The translations under genes were made by a program, and so were the position numbers. Below the pieces are notes generated by a model, which worked only from the letters and a program-made list of their open reading frames with translations, did not search any database and was not told where the DNA came from. A stretch of 64,000 nt of DNA from Paenibacillus arenosi (GTDB taxonomy: Bacteria > Bacillota > Bacilli > Paenibacillales > Paenibacillaceae). Each line of letters starts with the position of its first letter. The first letter of the stretch is position 1. Of the stretch, positions 26,074-35,805 are shown piece after piece. Location of the stretch: assembly GCF_014841135.1 (NCBI RefSeq), contig NZ_JACYTN010000002.1, positions 496,001-560,000 of the forward strand, given 5' to 3'.

Positions 26074-28344
26074 TTACGTACGCTTCGGAGGAAGCTGTGT
26101 CATAAATATATTCACTGGCATATTACTTGCCGCAGCTGGCGTGAACCAAATTTCGACCTTCTCTTCACGATCACCAGTACGGTATATCGGAGTTGCTTCA
26201 TCTTTATTTTTCAAAATACCATTGATTGGTAGTCCAACTTCCTGTCCGTTAACCAAGATAGAGCCAGAGTACTGACCACCGCGGGCGTTAACACCAATAA
26301 GTGTGTTTGGAGCAACACGATCCAACACGACACGATACAATACTCCATAGTTACCTGCATTGTCCACATCTTTATTGGAAGTTGTATCCCAGCCGCCAAT
26401 TTTTTTATCCGATTTGTTGTCTCCAATTACAATACGAGAAGATTCCTCTCCCACTAATTCAGAGACGGTCAGTGTACGGTCTGCATTATTGAATGATCCA
26501 CGAATATGCGTACCATCTGACGGGAGAATTTGCAAGTTAGGTAGCTCTTTCCAAATATCCTTACTTGCATCTAGAGCAATAATTTTATATTCCAAGTTAT
26601 TGTCTCCCAAGAAATCAGCATACATCGTGAATACTTGCTGCGGCTTAATCGCTCTACTGCTCATCTCAGGCATTAGAAGTGCAGATTGTTTAGGCTTCAA
26701 AGTCTGCTCTGAGATAATGCCGTGCTCACGGAACGACTGGAAGTAGCGCTGCGCTGCCGCTTTACCTGTCTGCTGAGGATGTAGACTCGGGCCTGCTGTA
26801 CCCGCACGCTCCACTCGAACGACTGCATCTTCATCGGAAACGTTCTTAACGACAACATACAATTTGATATCAGTAGACTTCGCATTTTTATGATGGAGTA
26901 GAATACGAGTTCCACCTGCAATGTGGTCTTTATAAAGGATACCATCTTGTACGATGGATTCAGGGCTATTCGAACGATACAATGTACGCTGACCATGGCG
27001 CAATTGTGGCAATATTTCCTTCATTCCAAGAATAGATGATCCATCAAGTGGATATACATGACCGACTTGCGTATATATCTTATTGAACTCCTCAAATGTA
27101 TACAAGGTTTCATTTGTAATGGTAACAGACTTCGTTATTTCTGCTGATAATCCATGCTTGTCTGTTACTTTCAACGTCACCTGATGCTCCCCAGGGGTAA
27201 AGAACGCTTGCTTATTGTTTGTCCATTCTACCTTATCGATCGCATCTTCATCATCATAACTTTCATTCGAATACTCGATCAGTTCACCCATCTTGTACTG
27301 ACTCTTATTCGTTGTAAAGTCTACAACCGGTGGCATATTAGGCGGTTGTACGTTAATAGTAACGCTGTACGGCTCACTCCATACTCCTTTTTCATCGAGC
27401 ACACGGAGTGAAATCACATACTGGCCTGCGTCAGAATAGAACGATTCTAGTCCTGTCCACTCATAATCAATAATTTGTAAACCACGCGGATGGAAGGATT
27501 GATTCTCAACCACAACTTCTGTCTGGCCTGCAAAAATATGTTCAGGTTTTACTTTGAACTTAGCTACAGGTGCAGCTGACATTTGCACAATAATACGCTT
27601 AGTATGTTGCTCCCACTTGTATTTCATTTGCATAGCCTGTAGGGCAGATGTTAATGGGACCATAAACGTATTTTTCTGCAAGTAGGAAGCACCGCTCATC
27701 TTGGTCAACTCGCCATTGACTTGATAGAAATCTGAATTCGATTTATATCGCAGCTCGCGATCTCCCTGCTTAATAATCGTTTCTTTCGTTGTATTATCGA
27801 AGTCTAGCTGAAAGCCAAAACGATCAACTAAACCACGAACAGAAATATAAGATACACCTTTTTTAACCGTAATTGGCTCTTTAGAATAATGGGTCACATT
27901 ATTATGCACCATGACGTTGCTATTAGCCAAAATAACGAGTACATCTGAACCATATATCGTTGTATCTATATTATGCTCGACAGATTTCGGTTCTGTTGTG
28001 CCCGGATTTTCAATCGTTGAACCATCCGTTGCATTAGGATCACCGCTTGTTCCGTCAGAAGGCTGACCTGCGTCTGTAGAACCGTCGACATTAGGGTCTA
28101 CAGCTTCTCCATTCGTTGCCCCGCCCTCAGTAGTTTCATTGTTGCCCGTTTGCTCCATACCATTTGAGTCTTGTCCATCCATTGACGATTGGTAGCCATC
28201 TACAGATTGCGACTCAAACGTTTGAACTTGTGTAGTATCATTCATCTCTCTCTGCTCTAATGCACTTGCTACTGGAATCACAGCAGCACATTGTAGCGCT
28301 ACTAAAGCCATAGCAATTGTGCGTTTCCATCTAAAATGACTCAT
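26074..28344 (-). CDS. Large secreted protein with stalk domain and PKD-like repeats
   Basis: Signal peptide (about residues 5-30, cut after ASA), then a Thr/Gly/Asp/Asn-rich low-complexity region (to about 125). A copper-amine-oxidase-N-like stalk domain follows (about 140-255: VSYISVRGLVDRFGFQLDFD and TFMVPLTSALQAMQMKYKW). Two PKD-like Ig domains come next (about 260-410: ISLRVLDEKGVW and VTLKVTDKHGLSAEI). The ~350-residue C-terminal part is beta-rich with no domain I recognise. Probably a cell-surface protein; function unknown. Start at MSHFRWKRT behind AGGAG, giving 756 residues. Confidence 0.85.
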   Translation of the reverse strand: MSHFRWKRTIAMALVALQCAAVIPVASALEQREMNDTTQVQTFESQSVDGYQSSMDGQDSNGMEQTGNNETTEGGATNGEAVDPNVDGSTDAGQPSDGTSGDPNATDGSTIENPGTTEPKSVEHNIDTTIYGSDVLVILANSNVMVHNNVTHYSKEPITVKKGVSYISVRGLVDRFGFQLDFDNTTKETIIKQGDRELRYKSNSDFYQVNGELTKMSGASYLQKNTFMVPLTSALQAMQMKYKWEQHTKRIIVQMSAAPVAKFKVKPEHIFAGQTEVVVENQSFHPRGLQIIDYEWTGLESFYSDAGQYVISLRVLDEKGVWSEPYSVTINVQPPNMPPVVDFTTNKSQYKMGELIEYSNESYDDEDAIDKVEWTNNKQAFFTPGEHQVTLKVTDKHGLSAEITKSVTITNETLYTFEEFNKIYTQVGHVYPLDGSSILGMKEILPQLRHGQRTLYRSNSPESIVQDGILYKDHIAGGTRILLHHKNAKSTDIKLYVVVKNVSDEDAVVRVERAGTAGPSLHPQQTGKAAAQRYFQSFREHGIISEQTLKPKQSALLMPEMSSRAIKPQQVFTMYADFLGDNNLEYKIIALDASKDIWKELPNLQILPSDGTHIRGSFNNADRTLTVSELVGEESSRIVIGDNKSDKKIGGWDTTSNKDVDNAGNYGVLYRVVLDRVAPNTLIGVNARGGQYSGSILVNGQEVGLPINGILKNKDEATPIYRTGDREEKVEIWFTPAAASNMPVNIFMTQLPPKRT

Positions 28345-28639
28345 TCCTTCGCTCCTAACTCCTAAAGTAATCCTCGTCTGCTCTCGTAACGTCGTTGGAC
28401 CGATCATCTTGTTCAAGGAGACATAGTAATAGACGTCACGAAGAATAGAAAAGTTTCTATAAATATGCTCATTTGTCTAAAGACACATTCTACCTTTATT
28501 GACAGAACAACGCCTACTATTATACCTGAATCACGTCTATTAACCTAGCACTTTTTTACACCTATGCAAAATAATCACACATAAAAAGGCCCGCATGTCA
28601 TCAGTCATGCGGGCCTCAACAGTATGACTAAAAATTCGA
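28345..28639. other. Gap of 295 bases between the stalk/PKD gene and nagZ
   Basis: AT-rich, holding the nagZ terminator at 28584-28616. No open frame or operator is evident. Confidence 0.4.
28584..28616 (-). terminator. Terminator of the sugar-uptake/nagZ operon
   Basis: GGCCCGCATG and CATGCGGGCC form a 10-bp GC-rich stem; the minus strand continues TTTTTATG. Located 24 bases after the nagZ stop. Confidence 0.95.
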
Positions 28640-30280
28640 CTAAGCTATCGGTTGCTTGCTATCGTTTAATCCATATCCGTAAGGATAGTCAGCATTAATA
28701 GTAACAGGAAGTTTGCCTTCCGCCTGTTTACGACCAACTAGCACTTCTGCCAATGCCGTCATCGATGCAGGACGATTCTCGTAGCAACACAAGTACGTTT
28801 TCACAGAGTCAAACTGATTCAAGTCGTAAGGATTGCGAGACGACGCTACAATAACCCGTTCATGGCTATTCGCTAGTTGATTTACAATCTCAACTTGCCC
28901 AGCATGAAGCTGGGATACCGCATTATACGTAACGATAACAATTTGCTCATAGTCGGCAGCGAATTGGATCGCCGCAGCAACTGCATCGGCATCTGGTTGT
29001 GTTCCAATTCGATACTCGGTAACATCGCCAAGGTATGGTTCCAATCCTGTAGCAACTGTGTACTTTTGCACAATTGGCTCATCAACCTCTGTATGCTCAC
29101 GTACTTCCGGCCAAATAACTAACGTCTTCAATTCAGATTGAAGTGGCAGCAATCCTTCATCCTTAATAAGGGTAATACTCTTTTCACAAATTTGCTCTAC
29201 AACTGCCTTCGCAGCATCGGTAGCAAACTGTTCAGCAAAGTCAGCTGTCACTTCAGGCAATATGTCCATTTGACGACGCTGCTTCAATTGAAGGATACGT
29301 TCTACAGATGCGTTAATTTGAGCTTCGGAAATGCGGCCAGCACGAGCAGCAGCAACAAGCGCTTCAAAAGCTGCTGTCTGTTCAGCGAATCTATGGCTAA
29401 CTAGTACAACGTCTGCTCCCGCCTCAACTGACATAACTGCACCCTCAGCAACACCATACACATCAGATATAGCTTTCATTTCCAAACAATCCGTTACAAT
29501 AATACCTTGGTATTGCAATCTATTACGCAGCAAGTCAGTCAATACGCGACGTGATACAGTAGCTGGACGCTCTTCAGGTTCAAATGCAGGGAACATAACA
29601 TGCGCTGTCATAATCAGGTCAACACCTGCAGAGATCGCTTGCACAAAAGGTACCAGTTCCAAATTCGTCAACCGTTCTTCGTCATGAGCTACAGAAGCTA
29701 ACCCATGGTGCGAATCAACAGCAGTATCTCCATGTCCAGGGAAATGCTTCGCTGTAGCAGATACATTCGCATCCTGAAGACCACGAATTTGAGCATTACC
29801 AAGTTGTGAAACCAAATCAGGACGTTCACCGTACGAACGCACCCCAATTACTGGATTTTTTGCATTGTTGTTAATATCAACACTTGGAGCAAAGTTCATA
29901 TTAATACCCATCTTCAGCAACTCTTCACCGCAAATACGAGCTGCATCATATGCCAGCTGTGCATCGCGCGTTGCACCTACAGCCATATTTCCAGGAATTA
30001 ATGTAACATCATCCCAGTCTATACGAGCTACCATTCCACCTTCTTGATCAATACAGATAAAGAGTGGAATTTCCGTCTGCTTCTTTGAAATTAATTGCAA
30101 ATCACGTGACAACTTGCAAGTCTGCACTTTGTTATCTAAATTACGACGGAAATAAATAATACCCCCAAGATGATGCTTCTCAATTAATGTCGTAATGTCT
30201 TCGTCAACTTCTAATCCTTTAAATCCACACATGACCATTTGACCGATTTTTTGTTCCAGCGTTAGTTCACTAATATTCAT
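28640..30280 (-). CDS. nagZ: Beta-N-acetylhexosaminidase, GH3 (NagZ-like)
   Basis: Removes terminal GlcNAc from sugars such as muropeptides or chito-oligosaccharides. The GH3 catalytic barrel carries the NagZ motif KHFPGHGDTAVDSHHGL (about residues 178-194), the substrate pocket DQEGGMVARI and the probable nucleophile Asp in VTDCLEMKAI. A C-terminal alpha/beta GH3 domain follows, 546 residues in all. No signal peptide, so it acts in the cytoplasm. Last gene of the importer/two-component operon, which suggests that imported GlcNAc-containing sugar is cleaved here. Start at MNISELTLEQK behind GGATGGG. Confidence 0.93.
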   Translation of the reverse strand: MNISELTLEQKIGQMVMCGFKGLEVDEDITTLIEKHHLGGIIYFRRNLDNKVQTCKLSRDLQLISKKQTEIPLFICIDQEGGMVARIDWDDVTLIPGNMAVGATRDAQLAYDAARICGEELLKMGINMNFAPSVDINNNAKNPVIGVRSYGERPDLVSQLGNAQIRGLQDANVSATAKHFPGHGDTAVDSHHGLASVAHDEERLTNLELVPFVQAISAGVDLIMTAHVMFPAFEPEERPATVSRRVLTDLLRNRLQYQGIIVTDCLEMKAISDVYGVAEGAVMSVEAGADVVLVSHRFAEQTAAFEALVAAARAGRISEAQINASVERILQLKQRRQMDILPEVTADFAEQFATDAAKAVVEQICEKSITLIKDEGLLPLQSELKTLVIWPEVREHTEVDEPIVQKYTVATGLEPYLGDVTEYRIGTQPDADAVAAAIQFAADYEQIVIVTYNAVSQLHAGQVEIVNQLANSHERVIVASSRNPYDLNQFDSVKTYLCCYENRPASMTALAEVLVGRKQAEGKLPVTINADYPYGYGLNDSKQPIA

Positions 30281-30319
30281 AATGAATCCCATCCTTATGA
30301 AATAATATATTTTTGTAGT

Positions 30320-31927
30320 TTATACACTTGAACTTTGAGCTTCTTTCTCACGATATTCAGAAGGTGTAAGCCCCGTATATTTCTGAAATACTCTGGAGAA
30401 ATATCGACGCTCTGAATATCCGACCAAGCTGCCAATCTGGGTGATGTTCTTATCGGTCATGAGCAGCATGGATTTTGCTAGTTCCATGCGCTGTTTGGTT
30501 ACATACTCAACGAAGGTCTCACTATAATAATTTTTGAACAATAAACTAAAATAACTACAGCTTATGCCCAAATAGTCAGCAATCTCATCAATGCCAATGT
30601 CGGAGCTTAAATTGCGTTGGATATAGTCTTTAGCGGCAATCATCATTAACTCGCTAGACTTCTTATTCATCGCATGTTCCTTCGTCTGTACAACAAGTTG
30701 CGAAATAACGATCATTAAATCTTTTACACTTACACAGTGCTGAAGCCTCTCCCATGCCTGTTCTTCTTCTTGCTTACTAAGCAGCTCCAATTCACGCATT
30801 TCCCTCAATAGATGAATGATAACGTAATGAAGGAACTTCTCAGCTCGTACAATTGAATGCTCTGACATTTGTAACAGACTGGATTGAAGCGCTGCAAGGC
30901 CCTGCTCTATCTTCTTTTTATCGTTCTGCTTCATCCCCGATACGATTTCCTCAACGGGCTGCCACTGCGATACAGATGCAGCTTGTCGAGCGATAGAGCT
31001 CTCGTCAACCGAGACAAGGACTTCATCATCAGGATGGAGAAGCAGGACGCGCTGAAGACGCTTAAACGTACTCGATAAGCCCGTCATCGGCACAGGACCA
31101 GAATCCCATGCGAGACTAACCGTAAACTTAATGTGATTGCGTACCGCATCTTGAATCATGGAAGACCAATTCGCCACATCTTTTTCTTCCACTTCGAAGC
31201 GGTCTTTATAAAATTGAACCAGGATACACCATTCACCTTCACGGGTTTGGAGTACAGCATACTTAAGCCATTCATCACCTTGCAATGCATCTTGTAAAAC
31301 ATTTCGTACAGCAAAATTCCACAATCTGCGCTCATTGTCACTCCAAGAAACCGTCTGCTGCGCGTATTGATCTAAGTCCACTAGTAAGACCGTATATACA
31401 AGCTGGTCAGCCTGATCCTTATCATCGACAGTAAAATAACTTGGATGACCAGCAGAGAAGCCCATAATTACATCAAACATCATCTTCTCATACGCAAGAC
31501 TGATAACTTTGCCCCAACGGCGCTCAGCCATCTTCTTCTCCATCTTCCGATTGCGTATAATGTCTGCAACTTTACGTACTGTATTTTCTAACTCTTCATA
31601 ATTAATAGGTTTCAAAATATAATCTCTTACACTATGTTGGAGTGCAATACGAGCATATTCAAATTCCTGATATCCAGTCAGCATGAGCACTTCGACCTCT
31701 CCGCCCAGCTGCCTCACTTCCTTCAGGAACTCCATCCCGTCCATTACTGGCATTCGGATATCACATAGAATCAAATCAGGCTCATGCTCTCGGACAAGGC
31801 TCAGCCCTTCTACTCCATTACGAGCAGTTCCAACAATTTGAATTTGCATATTTTCCCACGGAAGCACAATTTTCAAGTTGTTTAGGATCGGAACTTCATC
31901 ATCTATTAAAATAGCCTTCACACTCAT
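30320..31927 (-). CDS. YesN-type response regulator, AraC family
   Basis: Response regulator of the adjacent kinase. N-terminal receiver domain with phospho-acceptor Asp56 in LILCDIRMPVMDG. A long middle region follows (about 130-420), then a C-terminal AraC double helix-turn-helix (EIADYLGISCSYFSLLFKNY and ITQIGSLVGYSERRYFSRVF). 535 residues, typical of YesN. Its ATG overlaps the kinase stop by four bases. By position it should activate the upstream sugar ABC genes. Confidence 0.93.
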   Translation of the reverse strand: MSVKAILIDDEVPILNNLKIVLPWENMQIQIVGTARNGVEGLSLVREHEPDLILCDIRMPVMDGMEFLKEVRQLGGEVEVLMLTGYQEFEYARIALQHSVRDYILKPINYEELENTVRKVADIIRNRKMEKKMAERRWGKVISLAYEKMMFDVIMGFSAGHPSYFTVDDKDQADQLVYTVLLVDLDQYAQQTVSWSDNERRLWNFAVRNVLQDALQGDEWLKYAVLQTREGEWCILVQFYKDRFEVEEKDVANWSSMIQDAVRNHIKFTVSLAWDSGPVPMTGLSSTFKRLQRVLLLHPDDEVLVSVDESSIARQAASVSQWQPVEEIVSGMKQNDKKKIEQGLAALQSSLLQMSEHSIVRAEKFLHYVIIHLLREMRELELLSKQEEEQAWERLQHCVSVKDLMIVISQLVVQTKEHAMNKKSSELMMIAAKDYIQRNLSSDIGIDEIADYLGISCSYFSLLFKNYYSETFVEYVTKQRMELAKSMLLMTDKNITQIGSLVGYSERRYFSRVFQKYTGLTPSEYREKEAQSSSV

Positions 31928-33855
31928 TTGTTCTCACCCTGCTCATATCTCGGTATTGTACATTGTATGATCGTTCCTTTATCAGGAGCCGAACAAATAA
32001 TTAGCCCATATTGACTTCCATACTGAATGCGAATACGGTCAGCCACACTTCGTACACCTAAACCACGGCGTTCCATATTTAGCGCCTTTTCTTCTTGCGG
32101 AATAAGTGATTTCGAATCATCATCTTGCATATATTGGAACCGCATTAATTGCTTTGCGGAAATTCCTATTCCGTTGTCTTCTACTCTCAATATTATTCTT
32201 CCATCAATCGAACATGCCGATATACGAATTAAACCTGTATAAGAGATGCCATCAAATCCATGTTGAATGCAGTTCTCGACAAGCGGCTGCAGCGTTAATT
32301 TTTGAATCATACAGTGCATTAATTCCTCAGGAACATCGAACTCAAAATTAAATACATCTTCAAAGCGGAACTTTTGTATTTCTAAATAGCTCATTAAGTA
32401 CTCAAGTTCCTGACGAATGGTAATCTCTTCTTTGTCCTGAATGCTAATACGCAATATATTCCCCAATCTATGTACCATATGACTAACTTTGCGCCCTTCA
32501 TTCTGTATAGCTAGCACATTGATCGATTCTAGTGTATTAAATAAAAAATGCGGCTTAATTTGAGCTTGAAGCACTCTCATTTCTGCTTTGTTTTTCTGCT
32601 GTTGTTCCTGCTTCACCTGCTCTAGCAAATCAGTTACTCTATCAATGAGACGGTTGAAGCCACGTGATAACAAGCGAAGCTCATCTTGCCCTTCCTCATC
32701 CACACGCGCTTGAAGGTCGCCCTCTTCTACTCTCCTCATAAATCTAACCGTACGAACGATATGCTTCGTAACCCGATTCATGAACAAAAATAGAAATAGC
32801 AGCGCACCCAGCATACAAATAAGCATAATAATCGATACCCATTTAATATATTCCGTCATCTCATTGGATAAGGAGTTCCATGAACGGACAGATACTAAAT
32901 GCCAACCGTATTCAGGAATCTCATAAAAAGAAAGAACACTATCCTGATCATTAAACTTGTCTTTGTAACTGTGATAGCCTTCCTTCATCTCCAACGGCTT
33001 ATCCAAATAATTAGGGAGTTTGTTACCGTTCAATCTCTTTTCATTATCGAACAATATTAGCCCATTCTCGTTCACGATGAAAAATCTAGAATTCCTCATT
33101 TGTTCCACATGATAAAAGTTATTAAAAAACGTCTCGATATCCCAGTCGTTTACTTGAACGATAAGGACCCCTAAATTTTTGAGCGTATACAAATCCTTAA
33201 CAACTTTAATTTGTGTAAACACTTGCTCAGACCCAGTCAGCTCAGGTATTTCATTTGGTCCAAGCCAAACAGGTGACCCCTTACTATTCATTACCTCATC
33301 ATAGATAGGATGCTTGATAAATTCTTCGAAAGGCATCGTTTTAAAGTTTTCTTTGGCGAATATTGGGATAATGTCAGTATAACCTGACCCTGGATAATAT
33401 GTATAGCCTTTTAAATTATACAAAAAGGCATAGCTAATGGAAGGATGATTGAACAACAACCGCCGAAACACCTGCTGACGGTTATTCATCTCCAAATAGT
33501 CAATCCCTTTTAAATCGGTAACTTTTAATGGCGGCTGAACCGACTCAGTCCCGCTGCTACTATTTTTACTAGCTTCTGTCTCTTCCGCCCGAACTAAGTC
33601 TTGATCTTTCACATTCGGAGAAATTAACGCAAGTTGAAAAATATTATTGGCTATTCCGTTATCAATAATTTTCTCGACTTCCTTAAATACGGATCGAATG
33701 CTATGTCCCATCGCCTGCATAGAGAATTCGGTCTGTTCACTGTACTTCTTCTCTATCATTTTAAACGTAATTGTAAACGTTATCGTCCCCAATAAAAATA
33801 AAGGGATAATGATAAGAAGAACAAAGCCGCTAAACAATTTATAACGTAAGTTCAT
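31924..33855 (-). CDS. YesM-type sensor histidine kinase
   Basis: Membrane sensor with helix 1 near residues 8-32, a large extracytoplasmic domain (about 33-290, Cache-like) and helix 2 near 292-315. A HAMP region follows (RRVEEGDLQARVDEEGQDEL). The His-kinase motif QAQIKPHFLFNTLESIN holds the phospho-His, and the ATPase part includes LQPLVENCIQHG and VEDNGIG. Start at MNLRYKLFSG, 11 bases after AAGGGG; 643 residues. It lies between the permease genes and yesN, so it probably senses the transported sugar or its binding protein. Confidence 0.92.
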   Translation of the reverse strand: MNLRYKLFSGFVLLIIIPLFLLGTITFTITFKMIEKKYSEQTEFSMQAMGHSIRSVFKEVEKIIDNGIANNIFQLALISPNVKDQDLVRAEETEASKNSSSGTESVQPPLKVTDLKGIDYLEMNNRQQVFRRLLFNHPSISYAFLYNLKGYTYYPGSGYTDIIPIFAKENFKTMPFEEFIKHPIYDEVMNSKGSPVWLGPNEIPELTGSEQVFTQIKVVKDLYTLKNLGVLIVQVNDWDIETFFNNFYHVEQMRNSRFFIVNENGLILFDNEKRLNGNKLPNYLDKPLEMKEGYHSYKDKFNDQDSVLSFYEIPEYGWHLVSVRSWNSLSNEMTEYIKWVSIIMLICMLGALLFLFLFMNRVTKHIVRTVRFMRRVEEGDLQARVDEEGQDELRLLSRGFNRLIDRVTDLLEQVKQEQQQKNKAEMRVLQAQIKPHFLFNTLESINVLAIQNEGRKVSHMVHRLGNILRISIQDKEEITIRQELEYLMSYLEIQKFRFEDVFNFEFDVPEELMHCMIQKLTLQPLVENCIQHGFDGISYTGLIRISACSIDGRIILRVEDNGIGISAKQLMRFQYMQDDDSKSLIPQEEKALNMERRGLGVRSVADRIRIQYGSQYGLIICSAPDKGTIIQCTIPRYEQGENK

Positions 33856-33960
33856 TCTTCTCACTACCCCTTTAGTCTCTATTATTGTGACGAACCTTTT
33901 CCAGTTTACCACGCCATAGAGAACAATTCACTTGTATTATTCGATTATGTTCAACTTTTT

Positions 33961-34791
33961 TTATCCTTTTACGCCGCCCGCTGTTAGACCTTCAATAATC
34001 TTCTCTTGCAAGAATGCATAGATGACCATTACAGGTACGACACTGTATACGATACCAGCACTCATTTGAGCATAGTTCGTATTGTAAGCATCACGGAAAC
34101 CTACCATACCTACTGGCAATGTACGCCATGTATCATCACTTAGGAAGTAGTTAGCAAGCAAGAACTCATTCCAGTTACTCATAAAGTTTACGATAAATAC
34201 GGTTACTAATGCTGGTACACTCAACGGCATCACGACTCTAGCAAAAATACCAGGTGCTTTCAATCCGTCGATAACAGCTGCTTCCTCAATTTCTGAAGGT
34301 ATAGATCGCATAAACGCTGCCAATATAATAACCGTAAACGGAATTGCTGACGCTGTGTAAGGAAGAAGCAACGCCATTGGTGTATTCAACCAATCAAGCT
34401 GTTTAAGAATACCATATATCGGCAACAGCAATGCATTTCCTGGAATCAACAAACCTAATAAGATAAATTGGAAAGTAATGAAACTGAGCTTGTTATAACG
34501 CATACGAGTAATTGCAAAAGATGCGAGTGAGCCAATAATCAGTGTAGCTATTGTAGCTACCGTTGAAATCCACAAACTATTCCAGAAATATCCCCCGATA
34601 TTTGCATTAACCCAAGCTTTTACATAATTGTCCCAAGCGAATTCCGTCGGAATACCGAATGGATTACTTGAAATAGCCCCGTTATCTGTCTTTACAGAAG
34701 AGAAAAGAACAAATAAGAATGGGAATAAAATAACAACCAAGTACCCTAGTAGAAAGATATGATTTACACTTTTCTTTAGTAGTTTAATCAT
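33961..34791 (-). CDS. Carbohydrate ABC transporter permease, MalG type
   Basis: CUT1-family inner membrane permease, 276 residues, six membrane helices. The EAA loop EEAAVIDGLKAPGIFARVVMP, which contacts the ATPase, and a C-terminal VKG are seen. Its start overlaps the stop of the MalF-type gene by one base. No ATPase gene is in the operon, so it likely uses a shared MsmX-type ATPase encoded elsewhere. Confidence 0.94.
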   Translation of the reverse strand: MIKLLKKSVNHIFLLGYLVVILFPFLFVLFSSVKTDNGAISSNPFGIPTEFAWDNYVKAWVNANIGGYFWNSLWISTVATIATLIIGSLASFAITRMRYNKLSFITFQFILLGLLIPGNALLLPIYGILKQLDWLNTPMALLLPYTASAIPFTVIILAAFMRSIPSEIEEAAVIDGLKAPGIFARVVMPLSVPALVTVFIVNFMSNWNEFLLANYFLSDDTWRTLPVGMVGFRDAYNTNYAQMSAGIVYSVVPVMVIYAFLQEKIIEGLTAGGVKG

Positions 34792-35672
34792 TAGTATTCA
34801 ATCCTTTCTGCTCTACGTGCAATCAAGAACTGATATGCAAGCGTAATGAGGAGCGTGAAGATGAAAATAAGGACTGAAATACTATAACCATAACCGTATT
34901 TAAAGCTTGCAATCGAGTGTTTCATCATATACGTTGTCATAACATCTGTGGAACCAGCAGGTCCACCTTTTGTCATTACGATAATAATATCAGCTGCTTT
35001 CATTGCACCAGCAATGGAAAGCATGATAACTACCGAAACGATTGGCATAATCAATGGAACTGTAATTCTGAGAGCACGTTGAATACCTGTTGCTCCATCA
35101 ATCATAGCAGCTTCATCTAATTCTTTAGGAATAGAGAGGATTGCTGCCAACACCATAACGATATAGAATCCGGTCCACTGCCAAGCGTTCGTAATAAGAA
35201 TTGCGATCATTGCCCACTTTTCATCGGACAACCACATGATCGGATCTATGCCAAACACTCCCAAAATCTTGTTCAACAAACCGACATCCGGGTCATAAAT
35301 GAATCCCCACAAGATTCCGATTACCGCTGTAGACATAACAGATGGCATAAACACTGCCGTCTTATATAGACCTCTCAAACGCTTGACATTGGAGATGAGC
35401 AGTGAGAAGAAAATAATTAACGGAACTTGGACGAAGCATGAGAATAAGATAAAGAATCCGTTATTTTTGACTGATGCCCAGAAATCAGCCTTGCTCATCA
35501 CTCGTATATAGTTATCGAACCCGATAAACTTATAGTTTGCAAATCCGTTCCAGTTTGTAAAGCTGTAATAGATTGCTACTATTACAGGATAAATAAAGAA
35601 AGCAATGAACAGTACAAGAGCTGGAAGCAAAAATAAGAAATACGTAATTGGACTTCTAAGTGCTTTGTTCAT
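34791..35672 (-). CDS. Carbohydrate ABC transporter permease, MalF/UgpA type
   Basis: Partner permease, 293 residues, six membrane helices. First helix in FLFLLPALVLFIAFFIYPVI; EAA loop DEAAMIDGATGIQRALRITVP. Forms the channel with the downstream MalG-type protein. Preceded by a hairpin in the gap after the binding protein gene. Confidence 0.94.
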   Translation of the reverse strand: MNKALRSPITYFLFLLPALVLFIAFFIYPVIVAIYYSFTNWNGFANYKFIGFDNYIRVMSKADFWASVKNNGFFILFSCFVQVPLIIFFSLLISNVKRLRGLYKTAVFMPSVMSTAVIGILWGFIYDPDVGLLNKILGVFGIDPIMWLSDEKWAMIAILITNAWQWTGFYIVMVLAAILSIPKELDEAAMIDGATGIQRALRITVPLIMPIVSVVIMLSIAGAMKAADIIIVMTKGGPAGSTDVMTTYMMKHSIASFKYGYGYSISVLIFIFTLLITLAYQFLIARRAERIEY

Positions 35673-35735
35673 GATTTCCCTCCGTCCGTTCCAAATATCG
35701 AGAGATCTATCCCGAAATAACAGACTATAATGTAT

Positions 35736-35770
35736 AGAGCACCACCCCCTGCTAAGTAGGGCGGTGCTCT
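35736..35770 (-). other. Intra-operon hairpin between binding protein and permease genes
   Basis: AGAGCACCACCC and GGGCGGTGCTCT pair with one mismatch; no T run follows. Typical of the partial-termination or RNA-stabilising hairpins after malE-like genes, which raise binding protein levels over permease. Confidence 0.6.
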
Positions 35771-35805
35771 TGTAGTAGATTTATTCTACTTTTTTGTATG
35801 AAAGA

